The notes under the pieces are model-generated. The model was not told the DNA's origin, ran no database searches, and saw only the letters and a list, made by a program, of their open reading frames with translations. Positions 39,644 to 51,829 of a stretch of 64,000 nucleotides of DNA are shown piece by piece. The stretch is from Rhynchospora pubera (lineage: Eukaryota > Streptophyta > Magnoliopsida > Poales > Cyperaceae), in assembly GCA_028095005.1 (NCBI GenBank), contig CM051459.1, positions 274,493,229-274,557,228 on the forward strand, written 5' to 3'. A program made the position numbers and the translations under genes. Every line of letters starts with the position of its first letter. The first letter of the stretch is position 1.

Positions 39644-39908
39644 GGGTGCATAACATCTAAAACGATCACGAAAATGGAATATTTCGTTAATCGTTTTATT
39701 TTTCACATGAAATCAACTATTAATTTCGTTAGCTATTTTGTTTTAAACGAAACGATCGAAATCATGAAAATATACATGGACAAAATCGTTTCAAGCTTTC
39801 GTTAACCATTTTGTTTTTTAAATGCAACCAAAATCTTTAACTGTTTCGTTTCGTTTTGGACGAAATGAAATGAAAATACGGTTAAAACAGTTGTCGTTTT
39901 CACCCCTA
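39644..39908. mobile_element. Decayed hAT-like MITE
   Basis: Ends GGGTGCATAACATC on the left and TCGTTTTCACCCCTA on the right enclose a core rich in ACGAAACGATCG / CGTTTCGTTTTGG motifs, like the hAT MITE at 62749-63027 (GTTTCG, AACGGAAT motifs). Flanks share TAAGAA (TTAAGAAT against ATAAGAAC, 6 of 8), a possible worn 8-bp duplication. Confidence 0.5.
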
Positions 39909-40118
39909 ATAAGAACCAGAATTGTTCAACGCCATCCCTTCTTAGCATCCATCATCACATGTTTTTTTTATTATTATTTTTGAAATACTTGTCCAGCATT
40001 ATCTCCCATCATTTTCATTTCTGTCTCTAATCCCCGTCCAAAGCGTACTCTCCATTTTTGCTCTTGTTGCCTAAATTTCTCTCCCTCCCACCTCATGCAG
40101 ACCTCTACCCCGCATAGA

Positions 40119-40345
40119 ATTAATTGTCTTGAAAAAATATTAAACGTCTTGGAAAAATATATTAATTGTCTTAAAACAAAGTTAATTATTCTGAAAAATA
40201 ATACTAACGGTTCTAGGAAAAAAATATTTTTTCTGAAAAAATATTAATTATCCTAAAAAATAAAATTAATTGTCCTGGAAAAAACTGTTAATTGTTCTAG
40301 AAAAAATATTTGTCTTGGAAAAAAATATTAATTGTCTTGAAAAAT
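40119..40345 (+). repeat. Degenerate minisatellite, unit ~25 bp
   Basis: About nine imperfect tandem units of the type ATTAATTGTCTTGGAAAAAA, with variants GTCTTGAAAAA, GTCCTGGAAAAA and GTTCTAGAAAAA. Unit length varies with the A-run. No coding role. Confidence 0.8.
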
Positions 40346-41257
40346 AATTCGAGCAAAACATAATGCTATGTAATTATATTACTATTTTTATTGAAAGATA
40401 TATTATGATTTTATTTATATGTCGAATACTATGCCGTATAGAAAAATATATTCTTATAATATTATTAGAATTAATAAGAGCCATATTAACATATGTTAAG
40501 CAAATCTTGTAATAAAATGCTTTGGGTCCTGAAATATAAAGAAATATCATCAATTTAAAAAAAATGTGAAATAGAAAATGAAAAAGCTTCAATGAATTTC
40601 TTGTAATTTTGTAAAAAGGGTCGTAAATAATTAAGCAAAAGAATTGAAATTTCTAAAAATTGCTAACCAATATAATATATCAATGTAGAGGGTCTACCAA
40701 AAAATATGTAAACAATTTTTACTAAATAAAAAAAGTGGAGGGTCTAGCATGAAAAAATCGAATACAACACCCCATGCGCTCATTATCTGACTTTATGTAT
40801 TGTTTTATTTATAATTCTTCGTGTTGCAAGATAAAATGTATAGTTTTATGAGGCTCATTACATAGGGCAACATGAAGCACTGCCACAAATGATCTAAAAA
40901 ATGCACATTATTGATGGACATTTTATTTGTTTGTTTGTAAAGTAATTTTGCGTAAACATCTGTTTTAAGAATATAACTTTCCATATAAAGAAAAAGGCAC
41001 ATATATAGAAGCTACTGTTTTATATACAATAAAATATAAGTTAGTTTAACTTTGCCTTTTGAACTAAATAATATAGCGATATATCTTTTCATGCGCCTAA
41101 GCAAAAATGAAATTATAAAAAAAAATTCATCACTTCAACAAAATTGATCATAAAATATTCTCTTTGGTAAATTCCTGAAGAATAAGTATGGTGATATATC
41201 CTAAGATTTATGAAAAATATATCATGCCTAACATGACATCGATAGTTCTTAGAAAAA

Positions 41258-41440
41258 CTTATCAATTGCAGATATTCGTTTATATAAAAATGTTGATACA
41301 GATAAAAATTCATATTTGTATCCGTATCGTATCAATATTGCTTCTCATATTCGTATATGTATCTTTTTAGAAAAATTCATCTCCATATCCATATCCATTC
41401 AGATACAAATACTACTATCTAAATCTACTAATTTTCTGTA
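41258..41440. repeat. Third degenerate hexamer block
   Basis: Runs of ATTTGTATCCGTATCG, CATATTCGTATATGTATC and CCATATCCATATCCATTC. Same texture as the blocks at 26.8 and 27.3 kb. No terminal repeats recognised. Confidence 0.45.
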
Positions 41441-42998
41441 TACAACATGGATCACAGCGGATATTATATGCCCCATTTTCACCCTTACTCAACATAAGCA
41501 TAACAAGGGACGAAGGCACGAAGTTAGGATTTCGTGTTTGCGAGGTCCGTAAAATTTATTTTTTTTTTTGCTGAAAACATATGTATAATGTAACTTTTAA
41601 TATAGACATAGTATAATAATAATTTTTAAGTAAAGAACTCTAAATAATGTAAAATAAAAAAAATTCATGGGAAATCAAATATATATTACAATAACAATAG
41701 AAAATAAAAATATATATTTAATATACAAAATAATAATTCAAAAGTCAAGACAAAAAAAAATTATAACAATTTCCTATGAATTTTTATTTTTCCCATAATT
41801 TTACATAATAGGTTCATTAGAAATCTCATTGAACACTTATTTTTTCGATATTATAGATATGTAAAGATAGAAGGAATACGAAGGAGTTCGGTCTGTTGGA
41901 TTTAAGTCCTAGAAGTCAATAGTTTAATGACTTAATTTAGTTTATGTTAATGATGATATTAGATCATTTGTTTATTGAGTTATTATTGACAGATCATTCA
42001 GATTGAGGATCTGAATTGTAGACCTCTGTAGATCATTCGTCAGAATGACAATAATATCTCTAAAAGGGTCCCTAATCTTGATAATTAACAAGGACAAAAC
42101 CATATATGGAAAGATTAGTGTGCAAGTTAAGTGATGATTAAGTTATACAAATCATAGGTAAAGGGTTACCAACTTAATTGCATATATGGATGTTATCGTA
42201 ACATCGCATAGGACTTGACCCAATGAAATAAATATATGGATTGTGTTAGGTGTTATTATTTATTTCATTAGTGTTTGATTTTAGGTTTGAGATGGTTCAA
42301 CTTTTACACATGAGGATTGGTTCTATGAATATAGTCTAATGTTGATCCCTGAAAAGGTTACTATACGAACTTTATTTATGTTCTCTTGAATTGTGCGGGA
42401 AAAAGTAGTTCATCAAGACAATCGTATGTCTCTTATTAGTAAACCCAGTGAGCGATGATATCTATTGGGCCCCTTGATGGAGTTGGATCATATGCGCGCA
42501 AACTAGACGATTAACTCTAGATCAAGAAATGCATAATCCGCAAGAATGACACATTCGTATCTTGGATTATACAGTGATATCATGTGGCATAAGAATCAAA
42601 ACGAGAAAATATTTTATTTCTTATGCAAGATTAAAATACTTTAATAGTATAGTATTTGTTTATATTAATTGTGAATCATAACGTCTTGCTAGAAACCGCT
42701 TATGATTATTGGAAATAAATAATGATTTATTTTCATGGCAAATATAACATAAATTCTCGAGGGTCACACAAATAAACCTTTAACCAAATGGAGCATTATT
42801 TAGTTTATTTGCATTGGAAAATGCAATATATAATAAGTTGTTTAATTAATTATATACTGTTGCGAACCGTTATAATTAATTGAATCAAGGTGATCATATA
42901 AAATTTAATTGATGCATTTGTTAATATAATGATAATTATCAATAAGTTGATAATTTAGTTCAACAATATTTAATATAATTATATGAATTGTATTGAAT

Positions 42999-43038
<40 letters not shown>

Positions 43039-46000
43039 GAGAATGGTTCCGGTGCCTACAATTTTTCGATGCCTCATCTGTCACCAATCGTGAGCCGTCC
43101 GATTGAAGTTGGATGAAAGGTCCAGATTACAATTCAATTTAATGGGCCGTTTTGTAGGGAACAAAAGAACGAACGAAACCCTCTCTCTCCTCTCTAGTTC
43201 TCCTCCGTTCCTCCTCTTGCTTGTCGGCGATCTCTCCCGGCGTCGCTCGAGCTATCATCTCCTCCGTCGCTTGATCTCTCCTTATCCTCAGATCTAGGCT
43301 CTTTGTGAAAACATAAAGAAAGGACAAGAAAAAAATCAAAACCCCCGACGACCACCACACTCTCGTCGCTCGAGTTCTCTCTCCATCCCCGTCACTCTAT
43401 CTTTCCTCACTCTCCCATGTCTGGCTCTCTACCTCTCTATAGCTCGAGCTGTCCTCCTCCTTTTTCTTCTCTCGAGCTCTCCTCTCTGGTTCTCTTTCCT
43501 TCCTCATTGTTGAGTTGTCTTCCCTATTGCAAATTCCAATCCTACATCTGACCTCTACCATTGACACACAAAGACTTGTGTCCTTTCTCTTGCAAAGAGG
43601 TATGTTTTAATTTTATTTTTTGATAGCAATAGAATGATAGATATGATGATTTTCTGTCCATTGATTTTCTGGTTAATTAATTTCTTGAGTGGCCTCCATA
43701 TATTGACAAATGCTGAGTCAGGTGTTGCAACCTTATGTAGATACAAGGGGCTACAAGGGATTGGTACAGAGGAATTGCCATGTTGTTATAGCACATGAGG
43801 TTTTCGCACATTCACTGGTTCAGACGGTGTTAGCATAGTTGGTGTTGGCATAGCGTGAGCTGATACATGTCGGGATGGTATTGGATGGGGTACTGGTATA
43901 AGAGGTGATGTATACCGATTAAGGCAGTACCTGGTATAAAAGAAGCGGGGACAGGAGGCTTGGTGCACATGTTGTCAGTATAAGGTTTTCAAGTGTTAGT
44001 TTTGGAGGAGCTAGAAATGTTGTTGCTTGCATGACTGAGACCACTACTGGTACAAAAGGAGTTGGTACAAGCAAGTTTGTAAAAGGGTTGTTGGTATAGA
44101 GGTCTCAAATTAAACTTGCAAGTCAACTGTCAAGCTTAGTGAATCTACATTGTCTTTGTTTTCAGGGTCAATCTGGACATGTTTTTTCTTTTTAATTATT
44201 TTGGAAGCACGTATTGATTGGCTTGTATGATTCTGGTTTTGTTGTTTGTAACATGTAATGAATTTTTTGTTCCTATATAAAGTTATTTTTGAAAAAAAAT
44301 CTTTATATTATTTTTGTGAATTCTTTGTTTCTTAATTATATACGCAGCTTATTATTATTATTGTTTCTAAACTGTGTTTGATTTTCAGGAGGGGAATGGA
44401 AAGGAGAGAAAAAATAATGATATACGCAGCTTATTATTTTTTTTCCTTTGACCATAGTATCTTCATGGAATTGACTATTGCTAGTGCCGAATAGTTATGA
44501 AAATAAGAGGACTATGTATTGTGAATTATAATTAAAATCAATTTACGATTCCTTGAATGATTAATTGGGTATTGTAATGTGTTCTTTGTAATAAGGCATG
44601 CATCATTGAGAATACCATTTGGACGTTCATGTTTTTTTTTTGAGTGAAAAGCATGGGTAAAATACGATAATTGGAATGTACCAAAAAGAGACAATACCGG
44701 CCACATTGATAAAATACGATACAGTACAAACATATCTCTATTTGGGTAAAAAGGTTCATGGTCCAGGTTTGTATTGAAATCTAAACATCATCAAATTTTC
44801 ATGAATAGGTACAGACTGATACAAACTGTACCAGTAGGCAATTTTATTACTAGTTATATTATATCTGATTGAATAAGCATCTAATAAAGGCTCAACTACT
44901 GAACGTCTGAACCTTTATTATTATTATCTAAAAAGCATCACATTTTGTGTAAGACTGATAAAACCTGTTTGCATACAAACCCTCACATGATCCAAACCAA
45001 CAGAAAAGAAATAAATTGACCAAGTTAATTAGATATAAACTGAACCATCTTTATATTCAAATCCAGTCGCTACATTAAGTCAAGTATATACTTTTGACAA
45101 CAAAAATACAAACTAGCGGCAACTAATCCATGCTAAGAAAATATAAAATACATTCATCAACCAAAATACTTCATGAGATCAGCACATATATCAAATAGGC
45201 ACCAACTATACCTGACATTCCCCACAACAAACGAAATATTAGAGATGTTAGAGATTTTTTTGACATAAGTATACACATAAACAAAAAATACCTGACAAGT
45301 AATAGAGCATAAAATTTAACCTGAGCAAAATTAGTCAAGTAACAAGCTCTTTCCCCTTGGCACAAATTCTCAATTTTAGCCTGCAAATAATAAAGCATAT
45401 AATTCAATCTAAGGTTGCACAGCAGTTCTGAAGCTAATTATATCACACAGAAGAACTTACATTTTTTATTCAGTTGCTCACATGTTCTAGCATCATGGTA
45501 TAGTCCTTTACAATTGCCACACTTTCATCTCCTATTTTGTACAAGATGCAACCATTGCAAATTAATTTCATTATTATTACTTTCAAGAGTTAGGCTTATC
45601 ACTTTCAAGAATAAATGACTACTTATATTTTTCTGCTCAAGAGAAAATCATAGTGCTCTGACATATGCTCTGATAAGTTCACCTCTAAAACTAATCCTTT
45701 CGTAAAATCACAATGCAAGGAGAGAAATTTAGAAAAAAAATAACATATGATGTAACAAACACAAGAAAATCAGTTATAATAAGCTTTGTATTGGATAAAC
45801 GAAAGCAAACAGAGATGACATTGAATACATCAGTACAAACTGAAACGAACTGACAACGTGGAACAACATATTACTTCATTAGTACAAAATCAATGACGAA
45901 AAATACTCATTTATAGGATACTATTTGCATCAATTCTACTGCTTTCAAAAAGAAAATTAAAGCATACCTAATGGAGGTGAGAAGTAGGGTTTGAAAGAGT

Positions 46001-46319
46001 CAGAGATGAAAGCTTAAGCGGTGGAGGGAGAGAAAGAGCTTGAGAAGAGAGCTCGAGCGATGGAGACGAAGGAAAGAGCTTGATGGCAGGGAGGGAGAGG
46101 AGAGATCGCCGACGGGCAAGAGGACCAAAGGGGAACGGAGGAGAACTGGAGGAGAGAGAGAGGGTTTTGTTTTCTTTTTTTCATTCTTTCTTTTGTTCTC
46201 TGTCGGAGCAGCCCATTAAATCTAGTTATAATCTAGACCTTTCATCCAACTTCAATCGGACGGCTCACGATTGGTGACAGATGAGGCATTGAAAAATTGT
46301 AGGCACCGGAACCGTGCTC
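43039..46319. mobile_element. Long-TIR Mutator-like element, 3.28 kb, in a (TA)n tract
   Basis: Long inverted repeats of about 250-300 bp. Left starts GAGAATGGTTCCGGTGCCTA, right (reverse complement) GAGCACGGTTCCGGTGCCTA; both continue through ATCGTGAGCCGTCCGATTG and ACCCTCTCTCTC...GTCGGCGATCTCTCC. Both sides carry TATATATAT, consistent with a 9-bp duplication, though the (TA)n context makes this ambiguous. It splits the oldest LTR. No transposase is recognisable, so it is non-autonomous. The TIR-proximal CT-rich stretches look like plant 5' leaders, and the middle has GGTACAGAGG/GGTACAAAAGG quasi-repeats, but no gene fragment could be identified. Frames inside it (43103-43360, 44512-44759, 45171-45618, 46080-46277) have no known motifs. 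Confidence 0.82.
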
Positions 46320-47714
46320 TATATATATAGGCTTTGATTTAATAAGTCTAATTGAACCTGAAATGAAAACAACTTGAGAAGACAATTAACAAATGAATTA
46401 ATGGACTAATAATACATGTCATGTAGCCCATTTAGGCCTTGTTTATGAATGGCTTTAGAGGGGAAAAATTGTTCTTTAATTATTAGTTAATTGAAAGGAC
46501 TCATTAGTGGGTTATACGAAGGGACTCAATGAGAAACAAATGAATTACATAACTCTTCACTTTCTCCTCCTCTCTTCTTCTCCCAATGAGAACAAACTTA
46601 CAAGGAGTTTTTCTGCCATGTAATTGTTCTTTCTCAAGTTCATTTAGGTGCTCATGTGTTGAGCAATAGTTTTTTCTAATTAATTGTTGATTAATCTGTT
46701 AGAAAGTGCTCAAATTTTAATTTTCATGCTAATTATAACTAATTAACTTCAATTAAACTCAAGCACAACGGATCTTGCCAACACACAAGAGAATGGGTAG
46801 GAGAAATTGTACCTCTCGCAGAATCGTATCCGCGAGGCTCGATCATAGCATGAGAATCGATGGCGTGCCTTCTCCACCGCCTCCACCACGTCTAACCGCC
46901 GCCCTCGAGTCCACCAAGAGGATTAATCACGTTCTACAAGGTACGTGCTAGCATATCCAAAGAACAAGTTTAATCCTTATAGTTTTCTCTCTTGCATCAA
47001 TCAACAACCTTGATTTAGTGGAGAGAAAATAGCTCAACACATGAGCAAATAAGAGAGAAAGTAGAGGAAAGTGGCGGCCTCCATGGGAGGAATGAGAAGA
47101 TAGAGAAAGGTTAGGTGACGACTATCATAAGTGGTCCTTACATAAAGCACAAAACCTAATTGACTTCTTGCATAATTACAATTATATCATCCCACCTACC
47201 ACCATATGAGGCCGGCCTAGAGATGGGCCTATATGGGCCACTTCAATCATTCCATTGGGTCTTTAATTCTATTAATTAAAGTCTCTCATGTTTGCTCTTC
47301 AATTGGGCTATCTATTTGCTACCAAATAACGACCCAATTAATTAATATAACCATTTATATTAATATGTGTTGAACTAAATTAATTATTAACTTATTAATA
47401 ATTATTTTAGGATTAGTTAATGCATTAATTTATTTCTATATGATCCATTGACTTAATTAATTATAACGGTTCACAACGGTATATAATTAATTAATCAATC
47501 TTATCATATTTCCACATTACTTACTGCTGTGAATAAATAAATAAATAATGCACTGTGTGATTAAAGTCCTATTTGTGTGACCCTTTGAGGATTTGTGCTA
47601 TGTTGGACATGGAAAATAAATCGTTATTTATTTTCAATAATCATAAGCGGTATCTAGCAACACGTTATGATTTCAAATTCGCTTAAATAATGTATCGCTA
47701 TAATATCTCAATCC

Positions 47715-49482
47715 TGTTAGAGATATGTCCTAGAAGCCAATTAGTTGGTAGCTATTATATTAGTTTATGTTATTGATGATGCTTGATCATTTGTTCCTAG
47801 AGATTATTATTGACAGATCATTCAGGTTGAGGATCTGAATTGTAGATCTATGTGGATCATTCGTAAGAATGATAATAATATCTCTAAAGAGTCCATAGTC
47901 TTGATAATTAACAAGGAACATTAATTATCAGATAAGACTAGTATGCAAGTTAAGTGATGATTAAGTTCTGCAAATCATGGGTAAAGAGTTACCGACTTAA
48001 TTGCATATGTGTATGTTACTGGAACATAGCACAGGACATGACCCAATGAAATAAATATATGGATTGTGTTATGTGTCATTATTTATTTCATACGTGTTTG
48101 ATTCTGAGTTTGAGATGATTCAGTTTCTCCACATGAGGATAGGTTCTATAAATATCGTCTAACGTTGATTCCTGATAAGGGCTGCTATACGGACTTTATT
48201 TATGTTCTCTTGAATTGTGCGGGGAGAAACTGTTCATCAAGATAACCGTATGTCCCTCATTAGTTCACCTAGTGAGCGATGATATCTACTGGGCCTCTTG
48301 ATGGAGTTGGATCGTATGCGCGCAACTAGGCGATCAACTCTAGATCAAGAAACGTATAATCTGCAAGAATGACACATTCCTATCTTGGATTATACACGGA
48401 TATCATGTGACATAAGAATCAGAACAATAAGATATCATTTCTTATGCAGGATTGAAGTGCTGTATTGGTACAGTATTTGTTTATGCGAATTGGGAATCAT
48501 AACGTGTTGCTAGATACCGCTTATGATTATTGGAAATAAATGACGATTTATTTTCTATGGCCAACATAGCATAAATCCTCAAAGGGTCACACAAATAGTA
48601 CTTTGACCATACGGTGTATTATTTATTTGATTGCATTAATGAATGCAATAATATGATATGTTGATTAATTAATTATATACCGTTGCGAACCGTTATAATT
48701 AATTAAGTCAAATAGATCATATAGAAATAAATTAATGCACATACTAATCCCAAGTTAATTATCAAATGGTTGATAATTAATCTTGTTCAACACAATTTAA
48801 TTATTGGAATTAAATTGAGCCAACGAGCCTTTATTTAATTGTTAATTTAAAAGCCCAACTTGAGAGCAAATAAGAGTTTCCATTGATTATTGAATTAATG
48901 ATGAATGATTAACAAAATATGTTGTTGTCCAACATGGCCCATGTCAAGGCCGGCCACCTAGTGGCATTTTGTAATTAATCCTAGTGATTAATGGTTGGCT
49001 ATAAAAAGGAGTAAAATGGGAAAGAAAAGTGCCGCATTTTTTATGCCTTGTTTTTCTCCTCTCTCATTTTTGAATGGCCGGCCCTAAATCAAAGGAAAAA
49101 AAGTGTTTTCTCCATGGATTGCTCTCTTCTCTCTCATGTGTTGAGTATTCTATCTTCCACTTAATCGGTTAAGCACACGAAGAAAGAAAACAGGGGATTA
49201 GCGATTGTCTCGGACAAGCTAGCACTTGTCTTGAGACTTTGGTTAATCTTCTAGGTGGACTCGAGGCAACCGAAGGGCAGCCATGGAGTTGACGAGCACG
49301 CCACCGACTCCAAGAGATTGGATTCGAGCCTTCCGAATACGATTTCGGAAGAGGTAACCTCCTACCGTTTCTCCTTTTATAATGTTAATCGCTTGAATAA
49401 CTAGATCCGTTAATCGTGCGTATTAATTCCTTGTTAAATGTTAATAAAATTTAAAATTGCACGTGGACTTGAGTTTCTAACA
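47715..49482 (+). mobile_element. Youngest solo LTR of the nest, 1768 bp, TSD AATCC
   Basis: Intact: TGTTAGAGATATGTCCTAG at the left end and TTGAGTTTCTAACA at the right, giving the inverted termini TGTTAGA/TCTAACA. AATCC stands at 47710-47714 and 49483-49487. It is inserted into a reverse-orientation copy of its own family. A TATA box (TATAAAAAG at 49000-49008) marks the promoter about 480 bases before the right end. No internal region is present. It serves as the reference for the other family members at 13248, 41894 and 46697. Confidence 0.94.
49000..49008 (+). promoter_or_regulatory. TATA box of the LTR promoter
   Basis: TATAAAAAG following GGTTGGC in the intact LTR. The truncated copy has the related TCTATATAAGG after GGTTGGAATG near 14056. 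The position, in the right third of the LTR, suits a U3/R boundary. Transcription start not determined. Confidence 0.6.
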
Positions 49483-50520
49483 AATCCTGCATAAGAAATA
49501 AAAGTATTTCTTTGCCTGATTCTTATGTCACATGATATCACTGTATAGTCCAAGATAAGAATGTGTCATTATTGCAGACTATACATTTCTTGATCTAGAG
49601 TTGATTGTACAAATTGGCCAAACAATCCAACTCAATCAAAGGACCCAAACATATATCATCACTAACTAGGTATACTGATGATGGACATACAGTTTTCTTG
49701 ATGAACTACCTTTTCCCGCACAATTCAAGAGAACATAAATAACGCCCGTATAGCAGCTCTTATCGAGAATCAGCGGTAAACGTTATTTATAGAACCTATC
49801 CTCATATGGAAAGATTGAACCATCTCAAACTTAGAATCAAACTCATATGAAATAAATAATGACACACAACACAATTCATATGTTTATTTCATTGGGTCAA
49901 GTCATGTGTTATGTTTCAATAACATACACATATGCAATTAAGTTGGTAACTCTTTACCTATGATTTGTAGAACTTAATCATCACTTAACTTGCATACTAA
50001 TTTTATGTGATAATTAATGTTCCTTGTTAATTATCAAGATTATGGACAGTTTAGATTTATTATTATCATTCTAAAGGATGATCCACATTTCAGATCCTCA
50101 ATCTAAATGATTTGTCAATAATAAACCTAGGAACAAATTACAAAATATCATCATAACATAAACTAATATTTAAGTTATTAAATTAAATTATTGACTTATA
50201 GAATACAACTCTAACATAATCGAGGAAGAAAACAAGTATTAGGTTTATCGTGAAATTTACTAGTACAAATTATTAGGATTTGGTTAATTCTTTCGGTGGA
50301 CTCAAGAATAAGGAGTAGGAGGTGTTGGAGAGCACGCCACCGATTCCAAAGCCTTGGTCCAGCGTCCTTGTTACGATACAAGGATAGGTAAAAATCGTTT
50401 TCTCCCTCCTTTGCACTAAATATGTTTTTTCACAAGATCCTTGTTGTGCTTGTTGTTTAATTATATTAAATATGATTTATAAAATAAAAAATAAGTGCAC
50501 AACTAAATTTCTTCACGGTC

Positions 50521-51344
50521 ACTATTCAAACCACAATATTTCTTTATCTTTTTGTGTTGCTTGAAATTTTTTTGATAGGAATAGTATTTAGAATTTTTAG
50601 TGATATTTTTTTATATAATATCCGAGTCGTATTTTTTATCTTCTGTGGTAACTTTTGTTTATAATGTCCTAAATTTCACAAAACATTATATAGACGAATC
50701 ATGTAATGTGCGAGATTCGCGCTAGTATATATATGCTATAAATAATTATTAATCAAAATATTTCATTCTATTTTAAATTTTCTCTAATAAGCTTCATTGC
50801 GGAGGAAGGAAGAAAGCAATTAGTCATTGAACAAATGCTACCTGGGTCTTTATGCAATTTTTTAGACGTCGTTATGCAATTTAAATCAAACACGACATGC
50901 TTAACTGGGTACTGTAATTTTTTGAGATGGATCTCTAATTTCTTATGATTTTTTAATTACAAACAATTGTAGTATTAAGTAAATTTTTTTTTTGAGGTGG
51001 GTCATAGCTTCGCCCGTGAGCATAACTAGAACATACTATTGGAGATTAAATATTTAAATTGTGGATATCTTTTTTCGAATTCACATCCTCAAAGGGCAAA
51101 TTTATAATTCGAACCGTTTGATCAATGATGGATATCCCGTGATTAATGTCAGGTTCGTCGAAATTTATGCAAGCCGTAAAATTCTACCCGTCGAAACTAG
51201 ATCGGACGATTTAGATCGAAAGTCTGCCCAGATCAGTAGAGAATACTGGTCTATCTTTTTTCACCATGTGCTGATCCTACGCCATCCAACATGTTGCAAT
51301 ATGAATTTTATTTAGGACTCAAAATATATATATATATATATATA
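50521..51344. other. Intergenic, no gene; (TA)n at right edge
   Basis: No gene recognised; the frame at 51061-51315 has no known motif. GCGAGATTCGCGCTAGT at 50709-50725 could be a Helitron-like 3' end, but the stem is only four bases and abuts the CTAG. A (TA)n run at 51325-51344 borders the next foldback. Confidence 0.5.
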
Positions 51345-51737
51345 GGTGGGATAAAGTGCCATAGATGGCAATGCCATAGATGTCTTTTTTGAGTCATTTT
51401 TTGAAGATCCGAAATTCAATCGGTCAATCCAAACCGTTCAAATTGATCAACATATTGAAATACCATTGGAGACCAAATTTTACATTTTTTTGAATTTTTT
51501 TGGTATTTATTTTGATATGTTCAAATTGGAGGGTCTGAAATACTCCAATTATAACGTTTTTTAAAAATATCATAATAAATAGCAAAAAAAATCGAAAAAA
51601 AGTAAAATTTGGTCTCCAAGGATATTTTAATGTGGTGAATAACTTGGATGGTTCAAATTGAGCATTTGAATTTTGGATCTCGAAAAACGATTCTATGGCA
51701 CATGACCCTCCGTGCCATCTATGGCACATTAGTCATC

Positions 51738-51740
<3 letters not shown>
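51345..51740. mobile_element. Foldback MITE in a (TA)n tract, copy 1
   Basis: Left arm GGTGGGATAAAGTGCCATAG, right arm (reverse complement) GAGGATGACTAATGTGCCATAG; inner arms pair CCAAACCGTTCAAATTGATC with GATGGTTCAAATTGAGC and GGAGACCAAATTTTACATTT with AAGTAAAATTTGGTCTCC. Flanked by (TA)n on both sides. Related in arm wording and layout to the elements at 56691, 59336 and 59758. Rice Micron elements show that MITEs can reside in TA microsatellites (known); this family is not necessarily Micron. Confidence 0.82.

Positions 51741-51827
<87 letters not shown>
51741..51827. repeat. (TA)n microsatellite, 87 bp
   Basis: Uninterrupted TA dinucleotides directly after the foldback element. The overlapping frames encoding tyrosine-isoleucine runs (51648-51875, 51695-51883, 51733-52053) are artefacts of it. 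Confidence 0.97.

Positions 51828-51829
<2 letters not shown>

Larger units (their letters stand above)
38647..41893. other. Gene-free AT-rich interval
   Basis: Apart from the repeats listed separately at 39644, 40119 and 41258, nothing is recognisable. Frames at 40374-40592, 40805-41002, 41113-41313 and 41316-41552 are short, lack motifs and are AT-rich noise. Confidence 0.6.
46697..50216 (-). mobile_element. Second-tier solo LTR, reverse orientation, TSD TAATC
   Basis: Read on the plus strand it begins TGTTAGAAAG and ends ACAACTCTAACA, the reverse complement of the family ends. It is flanked by TAATC at 46692-46696 and 50217-50221. It sits inside the oldest LTR and is itself split at 47714/49483 by a younger copy; the rejoined length is about 1.75 kb. 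Landmarks such as AACCGTTATAATTAATTAA and TGACACATTCT of the forward copy appear here in reverse complement in the mirrored order. Confidence 0.92.
41894..50515 (+). mobile_element. Oldest solo LTR of the nest, TSD CGGTC (three pieces)
   Basis: Starts TGTTGGATTTAAGTCCTAG and ends CTAAATTTCTTCA, flanked by CGGTC at 41889-41893 and 50516-50520. It is split into 41894-~43029, ~46329-46691 and ~50222-50515; rejoined length is about 1.8 kb, matching the intact copy at 47715. Collinearity with that copy holds across every break (for instance CATGTGTTGAG before the second break and GAGGAAGAAAACAAG after it). No internal retrotransposon sequence is left. The LTR resembles Ty1/copia Angela/Tork-type LTRs that begin TGTTGGA...CCTAGA (general knowledge; not verified). 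Confidence 0.88.

Noticed and set aside
43103..46277. Genes inside the Mutator-like element
   Set aside because: Frames are under 80 codons, partly within the TIR and partly on opposite strands; no domain recognised.
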